Source: Alphaproteobacteria bacterium
GTDB lineage: Bacteria; Pseudomonadota; Alphaproteobacteria; Caulobacterales; Hyphomonadaceae
DNA: 64,000 nt
NCBI GenBank assembly: GCA_009909065.1
Contig: JAAANZ010000057.1
Location: 1-64,000, forward strand
Direction of reading: 5' to 3'
Part shown: positions 20,228 to 29,239 of the stretch, in pieces
How positions within the stretch are numbered: position 1 is the stretch's first letter
How the letters are laid out: each line of letters starts with the position of its first letter
The notes under the pieces: model-generated
Told to the model about the DNA's origin: nothing
The model's database searches: none
The model's input: the letters and a program-made list of their open reading frames with translations, nothing else
Position numbers and translations under genes: made by a program

Positions 20228-21040
20228 TCAGAGTGATGTGACCACGAACAGGTCATAATCATCGAGCGAGAGATCGCGGAAGACTTCCTGTTCTTCCAGC
20301 CCTTGCTGGAGCGCTTCGCGCAGATTGACATCGATCGCCAGTTCAATGGCCGCCACGATTATCACACGGCGCTGGGCCGCCTGTTCGGCCCGGCAGGCCA
20401 TTTGTGTATCGCAATCGCCCGGGGCGCGCGCCTCGCCGAGATTGATCCCGTAGAGAATGGGCACCGGCCCGGCCGGGCATTCGGCGCGGACGCCGGCCAG
20501 CTTGCCCGAAACGCGTTCGCCGCGGCGCGCCGCAAGCTCGTGATTGACCGCCGTCGGACCCTCATGGGAGGCCGCACCGAGACTGAAAACCGCCTTGCCG
20601 GCGCAGAAACGCTGGAAAAATTCCGGCGTCGTCAGGATGGGTTCGAGTTCGACCGGCTCGCCATCATCCTCGACTTCGCGAGCCGAGCCGGCCTGCCAGT
20701 TATAACGGTCATGCAAGACGTAGAGCCGGAACTCGGCCTTGCGCCCCTCGCTGTCACGTCCGGAAAACGGGGCGCTCTCACCCCATGTGCCACCATCGAG
20801 CGGCGCCAGGCTGAGGCCGCATTCATTCTCGCCGAGCACGAGCCGGTCCCAGGCCGCCGCGCGGGCATAGCTTGGATCATCCGGCAGGTGCTGTGCGTCG
20901 GCATCATCGGTGCAGATCACGTCTCCGGTGCCCCACTCGACGCCATAAGTGCGTTCGGGGGTTTCGGACTGACCATTGGCCGGAAGCAACAGTGCGGCCG
21001 AAACCGCAAAGCCCAGCGCGAAACCTCTTGAGACGGACAT
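20228..21040 (-). CDS. Secreted hypothetical protein with OmpA-C-like segment
   Basis: Signal peptide MSVSRGFALGFAVSAALLLPANGQSE; LGAASHEGPTAVNHELAARRGERVSGKL...AQRRVIIV similar in layout to OmpA-like domains. Confidence 0.6.
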   Translation of the reverse strand: MSVSRGFALGFAVSAALLLPANGQSETPERTYGVEWGTGDVICTDDADAQHLPDDPSYARAAAWDRLVLGENECGLSLAPLDGGTWGESAPFSGRDSEGRKAEFRLYVLHDRYNWQAGSAREVEDDGEPVELEPILTTPEFFQRFCAGKAVFSLGAASHEGPTAVNHELAARRGERVSGKLAGVRAECPAGPVPILYGINLGEARAPGDCDTQMACRAEQAAQRRVIIVAAIELAIDVNLREALQQGLEEQEVFRDLSLDDYDLFVVTSL

Positions 21041-21101
21041 GGATACAAACCCTTGTTCGACCGGCCATCAACAGCCCCGAGGGCCTTGCATGGCGGGGCG
21101 T

Positions 21102-22088
21102 TCAGTTCAAGACCAGCCACTCCCCGAAAAGTCTTGAGTCCACGTTACCGCCGGAGATGACAATAGCGACGTCTTGGTCACGCATTGTTTTCGGCAGACC
21201 GCGCAATGCCGCCGCCAGCGCCACCGCTCCGCCCGGCTCTGTCACGAGCTTGAGATGGCGAAAGGCGAACTGCATGGCGCCGCGCACCTCTCTGTCACTG
21301 ACCGTCAGCCCGCCGGCCAGACGCGAGCGGGCGAGTGCAAACGGGATCTTCCCTGGTTCCGGCGTGAGGATGGCATCGCAGATCGAGCGCACCCCCGGCG
21401 CATTCGAAAGGATCCGGCCTTCGCTCAGCGAGCGCGCCCAGTCATCATGGCCTTCCGGTTCCACGCTCCAGAAGCGCGGCGGCGTGTCATCTTCATCGAA
21501 GGCCAGCGCCATTCCGCTCACAAGTCCGCCGCCGCCAGTGCAACACAGCACGTCACTCAGGCAGAGCCCGCGCACATCGGCCTGGCGCCGAAGCTCGAGG
21601 CCGACAGTCCCCTGCCCCGCCACGATCATCGGATCGTCAAAGCTCGGCACCAGGACGGCCCCGCGCGCCTCTGCAAGCTCGGCGGCAATCTGTTCGCGGC
21701 TTTCACGCTCACGGTCATAGAAGCGGATCCGGGCGCCATCGGCCCGCACACCCTGCGATTTCACTTCGGGCGCATCCTTCGGCATCACGATCTGCGCCGG
21801 CAATCCGAAATGGCGGGCCGCGCGTGCAATGCCCTGGGCATGATTACCGGATGAAAAGGCGACGACCCCGCCCGGATGATCCGCCGGATCAATCCGGGAG
21901 AGGCGGTTCATTGCCCCGCGAATCTTGAAACTGCCCGTGGTCTGCAGGCATTCGGGCTTGATCCAGACCCGCGCCCCGGCCGCCGCATCCAGCGCATCAT
22001 GGCGTATGAGGGGGGTTTCGATGGCCAGCGGTCGCACCCGCGCTTCGGCCTTGATGAGGTCGCCATGAACGGGAGGTGCGCCCGTCAC
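21102..22088 (-). CDS. PLP-dependent threonine/serine dehydratase family protein
   Basis: TTGSFKIRGAMNRL, SSGNHAQGIARAAR, GGGGLVSGMALAF. Confidence 0.93.
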   Translation of the reverse strand: MTGAPPVHGDLIKAEARVRPLAIETPLIRHDALDAAAGARVWIKPECLQTTGSFKIRGAMNRLSRIDPADHPGGVVAFSSGNHAQGIARAARHFGLPAQIVMPKDAPEVKSQGVRADGARIRFYDRERESREQIAAELAEARGAVLVPSFDDPMIVAGQGTVGLELRRQADVRGLCLSDVLCCTGGGGLVSGMALAFDEDDTPPRFWSVEPEGHDDWARSLSEGRILSNAPGVRSICDAILTPEPGKIPFALARSRLAGGLTVSDREVRGAMQFAFRHLKLVTEPGGAVALAAALRGLPKTMRDQDVAIVISGGNVDSRLFGEWLVLN

Positions 22089-22618
22089 CGGTCAATGCCC
22101 TGGCGCGTCTCGCAGGCTGTCGCGCCGGCGACAGGCAGGACCATATTCCAGCCATTCTCGCGGATCAGCCGGATCGAGCCGCCATCAATCCTGGAGCCAC
22201 CCGTGGATTTCCGGCCACGGCGGATCGACAGTTTCGCTTCAATGCCCTGGGCAGGCGCAATGAAGACCTGTTCGGAATATTGCTGGTCGAACACCTCGCC
22301 GGCGGTTTCGCTGCGCGCCAGCCTGACCAGCTCGCCATCCAGATTCATAAGTGCCGTGGCCTTTGCCGCATTCGAGAAGAAAACGAAACGCGGCGTCGGG
22401 CGGGCGACAAACAGGAACAGGCCGCATTCGCCCGGCCGGAGTTCCTGCGCGGGCAACTGCCCGATATCGAAGCCGTCGGGGATGTCTGCCGCCGGCGTTG
22501 CGCCACTCAGCTCGGCCGCCGCAGCGGCGTCATCGGCCGGGGCATTGGCACATCCCGGCATCAGGGCGATCACAGCGCCGGCCGCCAGCCCGGCGATGGC
22601 ATGTCGAATGAGGGTCAA
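22085..22618 (-). CDS. Putative lipoprotein
   Basis: Lipobox in MTLIRHAIAGLAAGAVIALMPGC; overlaps next gene ATGA-style; placed directly after gspN. Confidence 0.6.
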   Translation of the reverse strand: MTLIRHAIAGLAAGAVIALMPGCANAPADDAAAAAELSGATPAADIPDGFDIGQLPAQELRPGECGLFLFVARPTPRFVFFSNAAKATALMNLDGELVRLARSETAGEVFDQQYSEQVFIAPAQGIEAKLSIRRGRKSTGGSRIDGGSIRLIRENGWNMVLPVAGATACETRQGIDR

Positions 22619-23388
22619 TTCCGCAACTCCTTTTCAGCCGGCACGCGCTGGGCATTCGTCCGCTCATAAACGAACCGACCGTCAACCTCCTGGAAATCGA
22701 GCGCGCGCAGAGCCTGCATCACACCGCGATTGCCTGTCTCCACCCGGGCCGTGACGTCATAGGTGACAGCGGGGATGTTCAGCCTCGCCGTTGCGGCAAT
22801 ATCATCCTGCGCGGTTGCGCCGGTCATGGAGACGCGCAGCGCGGCGCCGTCGCACTCCAGGTTTCCGCGCATTGCCGGACCGGCCCAGTTCCAGCGCTGC
22901 CCTGCCGTTTCCAGCAGGTCTGTCCGCACGCCGCCTTCGGCGCGCACGCACTGACCGTCGCGCGAAAGCTCGACCTGGCGCAGGGTCAGCGCCAGGCTTG
23001 CCGGCGCCTCCCGCAGGCGGGCATCGAGGCGGTCGATTTCCTGCAGGTTCACGTCGCCGACGAAGCCGGTCAGGCGCACGCTCCGATCGGGGCCGACGCC
23101 GAGCTCGCCGCGCGCCTGCATGGCCGGGCCGCTTACATCGAGATCATATGCCAGCCGGCCCGATATCAGCGCGCCCGGCTTCAGACGGAAACCCGCCCGC
23201 CCGAGCGGCTGACCGGCGACATGCAAGCGCGCCACCTCGCCTGACCAGACCGTGCCGGAAATCCGCATATAATCGATGCCCGATCCGCGCAGGTCGAGCT
23301 GGCGGGCGACAAAACTCGCCGGAAGTCCGGCAATGAGCAGGCCCAGGAAGACCGGCACGAACAGGAGAAAAGCCATCCAGCGCGGCAA
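22615..23388 (-). CDS. gspN: Type II secretion system protein N
   Basis: Position after gspM; single N-terminal TM, GLPASFVARQLDLRGSGIDYMRISGTVWSGEV typical GspN. Confidence 0.88.
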   Translation of the reverse strand: MPRWMAFLLFVPVFLGLLIAGLPASFVARQLDLRGSGIDYMRISGTVWSGEVARLHVAGQPLGRAGFRLKPGALISGRLAYDLDVSGPAMQARGELGVGPDRSVRLTGFVGDVNLQEIDRLDARLREAPASLALTLRQVELSRDGQCVRAEGGVRTDLLETAGQRWNWAGPAMRGNLECDGAALRVSMTGATAQDDIAATARLNIPAVTYDVTARVETGNRGVMQALRALDFQEVDGRFVYERTNAQRVPAEKELRN

Positions 23389-23391
23389 GGC

Positions 23392-23868
23392 CTACTCCTG
23401 CCTTTGCAGGAAGAGATTGGCGGTGACCTTGTCTCCTTCCTGGTTGCGGCGGATGGCGGCGCGTTCGACACGCACGCCATGTGAGCGCTCCAGATCGGCC
23501 ACCCAGGCAAACAGCAATTGCGGCGAAGCCGAATCCAGCCAGACATTCATGCCGTCCGCCTCGGCCGGCACGAGGCGTGAAATCGTCAGCCCGTAGAGAC
23601 CGGACGTATTTGTCAGGACCGCCTGTAGCGGCTGCTCGCGCGAGGGAACACTGCGCGTCTCCATCATGTTGTCCGTCACCGAAGAGACATAAGCGTATTC
23701 CGACAGGGCCGCCGAGAAGGCCCGCTCCTGCTCGGCCCGGAACGCGGAGGACGGCATGAACGCGAACTGGTAAGCCGCGATCAGCACACACAGAGCGCCG
23801 GCCACCGCCAGCAGCAGTTTCTCCCTCGGCTCGCGTTCGAGCCACCACTGCCTGACGCCCCCCGTCAT
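23392..23868 (-). CDS. gspM: Type II secretion system protein M
   Basis: WWLEREPREKLLLAVAGALCVLIAAYQFAFMP; position between gspL and gspN. Confidence 0.87.
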   Translation of the reverse strand: MTGGVRQWWLEREPREKLLLAVAGALCVLIAAYQFAFMPSSAFRAEQERAFSAALSEYAYVSSVTDNMMETRSVPSREQPLQAVLTNTSGLYGLTISRLVPAEADGMNVWLDSASPQLLFAWVADLERSHGVRVERAAIRRNQEGDKVTANLFLQRQE

Positions 23869-25022
23869 GAGCGCCTCACGACAATATCACCGGCACGCCG
23901 GTCGCCCTGCTGGCGCGAGCCACCCTCTTCGACCGCTCCGCCGGCCGCTTCGATACGGCCGCGAAACTGTCCGAGAGCGTCATAATCCTTGAACAGGACA
24001 CTCACATTGAGTTCGTCACTCTGGCCGTCAAAGCGGATCGAGGCGACTTCGACCGCCGGAACCGCCTCGGCGGCCCGGGCCACATAGGCCGAGAGCAGCA
24101 GAAAATCCGGCGCGCCCGTGCCGGTGTCGCGCACGAGCGTGCGAAGCTGCGCGCGGGGATTGGCAACGCGTTCGACCTGCGGAAAGGCGCTGCGGAAGAC
24201 CTCCGTCGTCTGCGTTTCGATCGCTTCCGCGCCGGCTTTCAGTCGGTAGCCTTCGACAAGATTCAGCGCCACCCAGCCGAGTGTCGCCGCCGCGGCCAGG
24301 CCGGCCGCCATGCCCAGCCGGGCCCCGCGCAGCCCTGCCGGCCCGTCGGCGCGCGAAGCCTGCCGGCCCCGGGTCAATCCCCATTTCGCCCCCGCGGCCC
24401 GGACCGCCATCTGGTCGAGCTGTTCCTCAAGCGGCATGTCCGCGCGAACCGCCTCCGAACCGGCCTGCGTCAGGCGCAGTTCGATCAGGCCATTGAGGAC
24501 CTGCGGGCCCAGCGCCGTGTCCACGCCGGCGCCCCAGTCGCCATGACGCAGCAGTGTCCGGGTGGCGAGTTCGGCGATCTGCAAGCCGTCGGCCTCGTCC
24601 GGCAGGGCGAGATAGTCCGGAAGGATCACATCGGCTTCCAATCCGGCCTGCGCCAGGGCCTGCGTCCAGGCGGAGATGAGGTCCTTGTCGACCGCATACA
24701 CCACACGGCCCGCACTGTCGGGCGCCTTGCGGCCCGGGGCCACGGCCACATGCAGCTGTTCGAGCTCGGTGCCGACCTGGTCCTCGATTGCGAATGGCGC
24801 GGCCGCGAGCAACTGGCGCTCCGACCTCGGCGCCAGCGCGGTTTCATGGGCTGTTACCAGGTCTCCCGGCAGGACGAGTGTGCACGATGCCCCGGAAAAA
24901 TCGCCGAGATCGCCGAGACACGCGTGGCCATTCGCACAAACGCCCGACCCATTGCGCACCTGTCGCCATTCCACCGCCTCCTGCGGGGTGGCACCGGCAA
25001 AGATGACGAGGCTGTCAGTCAT
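23865..25022 (-). CDS. gspL: Type II secretion system protein L
   Basis: Actin-like periphery, C-terminal TM and ferredoxin-like domain; position in gsp operon. Confidence 0.88.
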   Translation of the reverse strand: MTDSLVIFAGATPQEAVEWRQVRNGSGVCANGHACLGDLGDFSGASCTLVLPGDLVTAHETALAPRSERQLLAAAPFAIEDQVGTELEQLHVAVAPGRKAPDSAGRVVYAVDKDLISAWTQALAQAGLEADVILPDYLALPDEADGLQIAELATRTLLRHGDWGAGVDTALGPQVLNGLIELRLTQAGSEAVRADMPLEEQLDQMAVRAAGAKWGLTRGRQASRADGPAGLRGARLGMAAGLAAAATLGWVALNLVEGYRLKAGAEAIETQTTEVFRSAFPQVERVANPRAQLRTLVRDTGTGAPDFLLLSAYVARAAEAVPAVEVASIRFDGQSDELNVSVLFKDYDALGQFRGRIEAAGGAVEEGGSRQQGDRRAGDIVVRRS

Positions 25023-25025
25023 GCA

Positions 25026-26048
25026 TCAGGATCCATATCTGCGCGCCTCGCTCCTAACGCGTCCGTCCTCGAGGATCACCAGCCGCGATGTCATTTCCAC
25101 ACGGCTCGCGCGATAGTCGACCTCGATTGTCGCAATATAGCTTTGCGAGGAAAGCGCGAACAGCGCCTGAGCCTCTTCCGTTGGCACCCGGCCGCGAAAA
25201 ACCGGCTCGGAGAAAAACTGTTCCAGCGTCGCATAACCGCCCCTCGGGCGCTCGGCGATGATTTGCTCGGCTTCAAACAGGTCGAAATTCTCGCCGAGAT
25301 AGGCCTGAAGCAATGGCGCCTGGCCCGGACGCAGCGTATTGATATTGAGGGGGGCGAGTTCGTCATGGCCCTGGACGCAGGCCACCGGCTCGAGTGCGTT
25401 GGCAAGTTCGGCCGTGTAACCGCGCACGAGTCGCAGTTCCGACATGTCGACCATGAACTCGCCGGGCGTGCGATAGGGTGTTTCGAGCGCGGTATAGAAA
25501 TCATCCTCGGCCCCGCCAAATCCGGGCCTTGCATCGCTGTCGATCCAGTCGGCCAGTGATGCGGCAAGCGCCTCGGCCTCCCCCTCGGCCAGGCCCAGCG
25601 CTTGCAGCAGCCCGGAAAACCGGGCCCGGGTTTCCGGCTGCGTGCGCAGCGCGCCGGCCGGGTCTGCCTCGACCAGCGCATTGAGATTCAGGCAGTTCGC
25701 TCCGTCGCGCACATGGACCCGGACGCGCCCGTCCCGGATCGGGAATGTCACCGGCTGGCGCGTCCATTCGTCCAGGGCGGGAAAACGGTCCTCGCCCGAC
25801 TTGCGCATCTGCCTGATCGAGGCGGTCGCAAGCGTCTCCGCGCCAATCGCATAAAGCCGGGCCTGTTCCCGGTCGGACAGATTGATCGATGTGCGCACCG
25901 AGAAGCGCACCGTTTCGAGCAATGCGATGGCCGCCACCGCCATGAGCGAGACGATCAGCAGCGCCGAAAGCAGCGCGGCGCCCGTTTCACCGCTGCAGGA
26001 GGCTTCGTGCCGCGCGATCATGGTCCGGCTACCGTGAGAAATACGCAC
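25026..26048 (-). CDS. gspK: Type II secretion system minor pseudopilin K
   Basis: GETGAALLSALLIVSLMAVAAIALLETVRF; helix-hairpin-type PLNINTLRP; gene order. Confidence 0.92.
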   Translation of the reverse strand: MRISHGSRTMIARHEASCSGETGAALLSALLIVSLMAVAAIALLETVRFSVRTSINLSDREQARLYAIGAETLATASIRQMRKSGEDRFPALDEWTRQPVTFPIRDGRVRVHVRDGANCLNLNALVEADPAGALRTQPETRARFSGLLQALGLAEGEAEALAASLADWIDSDARPGFGGAEDDFYTALETPYRTPGEFMVDMSELRLVRGYTAELANALEPVACVQGHDELAPLNINTLRPGQAPLLQAYLGENFDLFEAEQIIAERPRGGYATLEQFFSEPVFRGRVPTEEAQALFALSSQSYIATIEVDYRASRVEMTSRLVILEDGRVRSEARRYGS

Positions 26049-26635
26049 TCGACGGGCCCGAACCTGTCATGACTGAAATCAAGGCGCACCGCAGGCGGCG
26101 CCGGGACCGGGCCGGCATTGGTCGGCGTGGCGGCTTCGAACACATCGCTCCAGCCATTGCCCGAACGGAAGCTGACATTGAGAGAGTCGAGCCCGTCGAT
26201 CAGGATGCGGGAATGTTTCGCCGGGTCGGGCGCGGCATCAACAAAGGCGCGGCTCTGGCGCACCAGCGTGCCCTGCCGGTAGAAATAGGTCACATGCTGC
26301 AGGCGCGAGCGGCGACCGGCCACGCCCGGAAGGGTGTAACCGGTGCGCACAAAACTCATCAGCCGTTCGCCTGTCGGGTCAAGCCCGCCTTCAAAGGCCG
26401 ATGCCTGCCGGGTGCCATACGGGTCGCGCGCGCGCCGGTTGACCAGCTGGGCGAGGTCCTGGCGGATGATGGCACGGGCAAGCTGAAGCTCCTCGACATC
26501 GGCGACGACCGTCTCGATCTCCTCGCGCGCCTCCAGCGTATTGGAAAGCATGGCTATTCCCATGGCCGAGAGGATCGCCATGATGAAGGTCGCCACCATG
26601 ACTTCAATCAGGGTGAAGCCGCTCTCGCCGGTCAT
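26018..26635 (-). CDS. gspJ: Type II secretion system minor pseudopilin J
   Basis: ESGFTLIEVMVATFIMAILSAMGIAML; gene order. Confidence 0.92.
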   Translation of the reverse strand: MTGESGFTLIEVMVATFIMAILSAMGIAMLSNTLEAREEIETVVADVEELQLARAIIRQDLAQLVNRRARDPYGTRQASAFEGGLDPTGERLMSFVRTGYTLPGVAGRRSRLQHVTYFYRQGTLVRQSRAFVDAAPDPAKHSRILIDGLDSLNVSFRSGNGWSDVFEAATPTNAGPVPAPPAVRLDFSHDRFGPVECVFLTVAGP

Positions 26636-26997
26636 GGGCGCGCCTTCCGGTAGGTGGTCAGCCGCGCCTCGCCGGATCTGCCGTCGGCCGCGCGCGCAAC
26701 GATCGTGAGCTCGAGGATGAGCGGATTGGACGTTTTGGCCACCCGTGTTTCCACCTCCCAGTACCTGCCAGCCAGACTCACGGTTTCGCCGGATACGCCG
26801 ATTTCCGGGCGCTGTGTCTCCAGGACCGCCTCGGCCAGCGCATTCTCGGCCACGATCGCAGCCATGGCGCGGCCCTCGACGATCCGCGCGGCCCGGGCCC
26901 CTTCGGAGGTCGCGCGCACCAGGCCCAGCGCGGCAATCGAGAAGATCGCCAGCGCCGCGAGGACTTCGACAAGCGTGAAACCGTCTTCTCGCGACAT
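26632..26997 (-). CDS. gspI: Type II secretion system minor pseudopilin I
   Basis: EDGFTLVEVLAALAIFSIAALGLVRATSEGARAA; gene order. Confidence 0.93.
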   Translation of the reverse strand: MSREDGFTLVEVLAALAIFSIAALGLVRATSEGARAARIVEGRAMAAIVAENALAEAVLETQRPEIGVSGETVSLAGRYWEVETRVAKTSNPLILELTIVARAADGRSGEARLTTYRKARP

Positions 26998-26999
26998 TG

Positions 27000-27548
27000 C
27001 TAGCCCGCCTCCTGCCCGTGCCAGGTCACATCGCCGGCTTCATCAAGCCAGAGCCTGTATTCGTGCTGGCCACTGCGCACGATTATCTCGGCGGCGGTGG
27101 CCTCGCCCACGGGCGAAAAGACAATCTGGCGGTGGAACAGCTCGGTTTTGTCCGTGCGCTCGGGATTTTCCCCGCCCATATTCGTGGCCGGCACCCGCCC
27201 GCCAGCCGGATAGACCACTTCCACATGGACCGTTCCGTCGGAACCGGAATCGCCGCCCGGATCGCGCGAACCGGTCATGACTTCCCACTCGCCGCCGACA
27301 AAACGCTCGAAACGCGAGCCGCCCTTCTCGCGCAGGGACCAGGCAATCGGCTGACCGCTGACAATGCTCTCGCGCGCGGCCTGTTGAAGCGCGCGCGAAA
27401 GCTCCCGGGCATGCGTTTCGGCCGGCGGAGCGGGTTTGGGCAGGTTGACGACCACGACCCCGGCCATCAGCGCGATGATGAAGACCACGACCAGCAATTC
27501 GACCAGCGTGAATCCGGCCTCTTTCGACAGGCGGGCCGAACGGGCCAC
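27000..27548 (-). CDS. gspH: Type II secretion system minor pseudopilin H (GTG start proposed)
   Basis: In-frame GTG at 27548 giving (V)ARSARLSKEAGFTLVELLVVVFIIALMAGVVVVN; longer ORF to 27887 overlaps gspG and is rejected. Confidence 0.88.
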   Translation of the reverse strand: MARSARLSKEAGFTLVELLVVVFIIALMAGVVVVNLPKPAPPAETHARELSRALQQAARESIVSGQPIAWSLREKGGSRFERFVGGEWEVMTGSRDPGGDSGSDGTVHVEVVYPAGGRVPATNMGGENPERTDKTELFHRQIVFSPVGEATAAEIIVRSGQHEYRLWLDEAGDVTWHGQEAG

Positions 27549-27552
27549 GGGC

Positions 27553-28005
27553 CTACTGCCAGTTGCCGATATCGGCGTCGAGGTCCTCCCCGCCCTGCTG
27601 CCCGTCGGCGCCAAGCGAATAGATATCGATCGCGCCATGCTCGCCGGGCTTCTCATACTGGTAGGGATTGCCCCAGGGGTCGCGCGGCAGGCGCTTGATG
27701 AATCCCTCGGCAGGATAGCTTGCCCCGCCGGGCAGATCCTCAGGCGCCTCGACCAGGGCCTCCAGCCCCTGTTCGGTACTCGGATAGTCGAACATCTGCA
27801 GGCGGTAGCGGTCGAGACTGCTTTCCAGCAGCGCGATATCGGCCCGGGCCTTCTGCACGCGGCTCTGGTCGACATTGCCGATGACATTGACCAGGACCAC
27901 GGTGGCCAGCAGCCCCATGATGAAGACGGTCACCATGAGTTCGGTGAGTGTGAAACCGGCCTCGCCAGAGGGGTTTCCGCAATCTTTCTTCTCGAATTCA
28001 GGCAT
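27553..28005 (-). CDS. gspG: Type II secretion system major pseudopilin G
   Basis: GEAGFTLTELMVTVFIMGLLATVVLVNV...LPRDPWGNPYQYEKPGEHGAIDIYSLGADGQQGGEDLDADIGNWQ. Confidence 0.96.
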   Translation of the reverse strand: MPEFEKKDCGNPSGEAGFTLTELMVTVFIMGLLATVVLVNVIGNVDQSRVQKARADIALLESSLDRYRLQMFDYPSTEQGLEALVEAPEDLPGGASYPAEGFIKRLPRDPWGNPYQYEKPGEHGAIDIYSLGADGQQGGEDLDADIGNWQ

Positions 28006-28021
28006 TGGTTTTCCCACGCTT

Positions 28022-29239
28022 TCACTGAAACGCTGCCCCGGTATTGAGTTGCAGGATGGGCAGCATGATTGCAAGAATGATGAGCATGACAAGCCCGCCC
28101 ATCACGACGGTGATCAGGGGTTCGAGCACGCCCAGCGCCATGCTCGTCGTGCTGTCGAAATCGTCTTCGAGATAGTCAGCCCCCTTGTTGAACATGGTGG
28201 CCAGGTCCCCGCTGGCCTCGCCACTGGCCGCCATATGGACGACAAGCGGGGGAAACGCGCCTGTCCGCGCCATCGCCGCGCTGAGGCTGCCGCCCTCGCG
28301 CACCGCCACGATCACCTCATCGACACCATCGCGCAGGACAAGGTTCGGCGTCGTCTCCCGCGCGGCCCTGAGACTGTCCAGCACCGGCGCACCGGAGGCG
28401 GCAAGCGTGGCGAATGTGCGCGCGAACCGGGCCGCGCCGACGCTTCTCAGTACCTTGCCGACGACCGGAAAGGACAGCATCCACCGGTCAACGCGCCGGC
28501 GGAACGCCTCCAGCGCATAGATCCGCCGGAATGCGACGATGGCGATGACAAGCCCGGCGAGAATGAAGAGCCCCCAGGACTGTAGAAAGCCCGACACCCA
28601 GATCATCACCGATGTCAGCGGCGGCAGGCTCTGGTCCATCGTGTCGAACTGCTCGACCACGCGGGGAACGACGAACACCAGAAGCGCAAGGATCACGGCG
28701 AGCGCCACAATGGCCAGTATGGCCGGATAGATCAGCGCGCCGATCATCTTGCGGCGCATGGCCTGGCTCTTCTCGAGGTGGACCGCCAGGCGTTCCAGCA
28801 CAGGGCCGAGTGCGCCGGCCTCCTCGCCCGCGGCCACCACGGAGCGGAAAAGCGGGGGAAAGGATCTCTCCTCGCCCCGCATGGCATCGGACAGCGAGCG
28901 CCCTTCCACCACGCCGGCCCGCACGCTCGCCAGAACGCTCTGGCCTGTCGCCGAACCAGCAGAGCCGCCGACGGCGGCCACGGCCTGCTCGACCGGCGTG
29001 CCGGAGGAAACCAGCATGGCGAGCTGGCGGGTCAGGAGGACCAGTTCGCCCGGTTTCAGTCGGCGCTTCTGGCGGGCCGGCTTGTCTTTCCGTGTGGTTT
29101 CGCGGGTCGGCGAAAGCTTGAGCGGCACGAGCGCCTGCCGGCGCAATTCCCTGCGCGCGGCCTTCTGGCTGTCAGCCGAGACGACCCCCTTGCGGGTGCG
29201 CCCGTCACTGTCGATCGCCTGGTATTCAAACGCCGCCAT
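28022..29239 (-). CDS. gspF: Type II secretion system inner-membrane protein F
   Basis: MAAFEYQAIDSDGRTRKGVV...LTRQLAMLVSSGTPVEQAV...three TM helices. Confidence 0.96.
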   Translation of the reverse strand: MAAFEYQAIDSDGRTRKGVVSADSQKAARRELRRQALVPLKLSPTRETTRKDKPARQKRRLKPGELVLLTRQLAMLVSSGTPVEQAVAAVGGSAGSATGQSVLASVRAGVVEGRSLSDAMRGEERSFPPLFRSVVAAGEEAGALGPVLERLAVHLEKSQAMRRKMIGALIYPAILAIVALAVILALLVFVVPRVVEQFDTMDQSLPPLTSVMIWVSGFLQSWGLFILAGLVIAIVAFRRIYALEAFRRRVDRWMLSFPVVGKVLRSVGAARFARTFATLAASGAPVLDSLRAARETTPNLVLRDGVDEVIVAVREGGSLSAAMARTGAFPPLVVHMAASGEASGDLATMFNKGADYLEDDFDSTTSMALGVLEPLITVVMGGLVMLIILAIMLPILQLNTGAAFQ

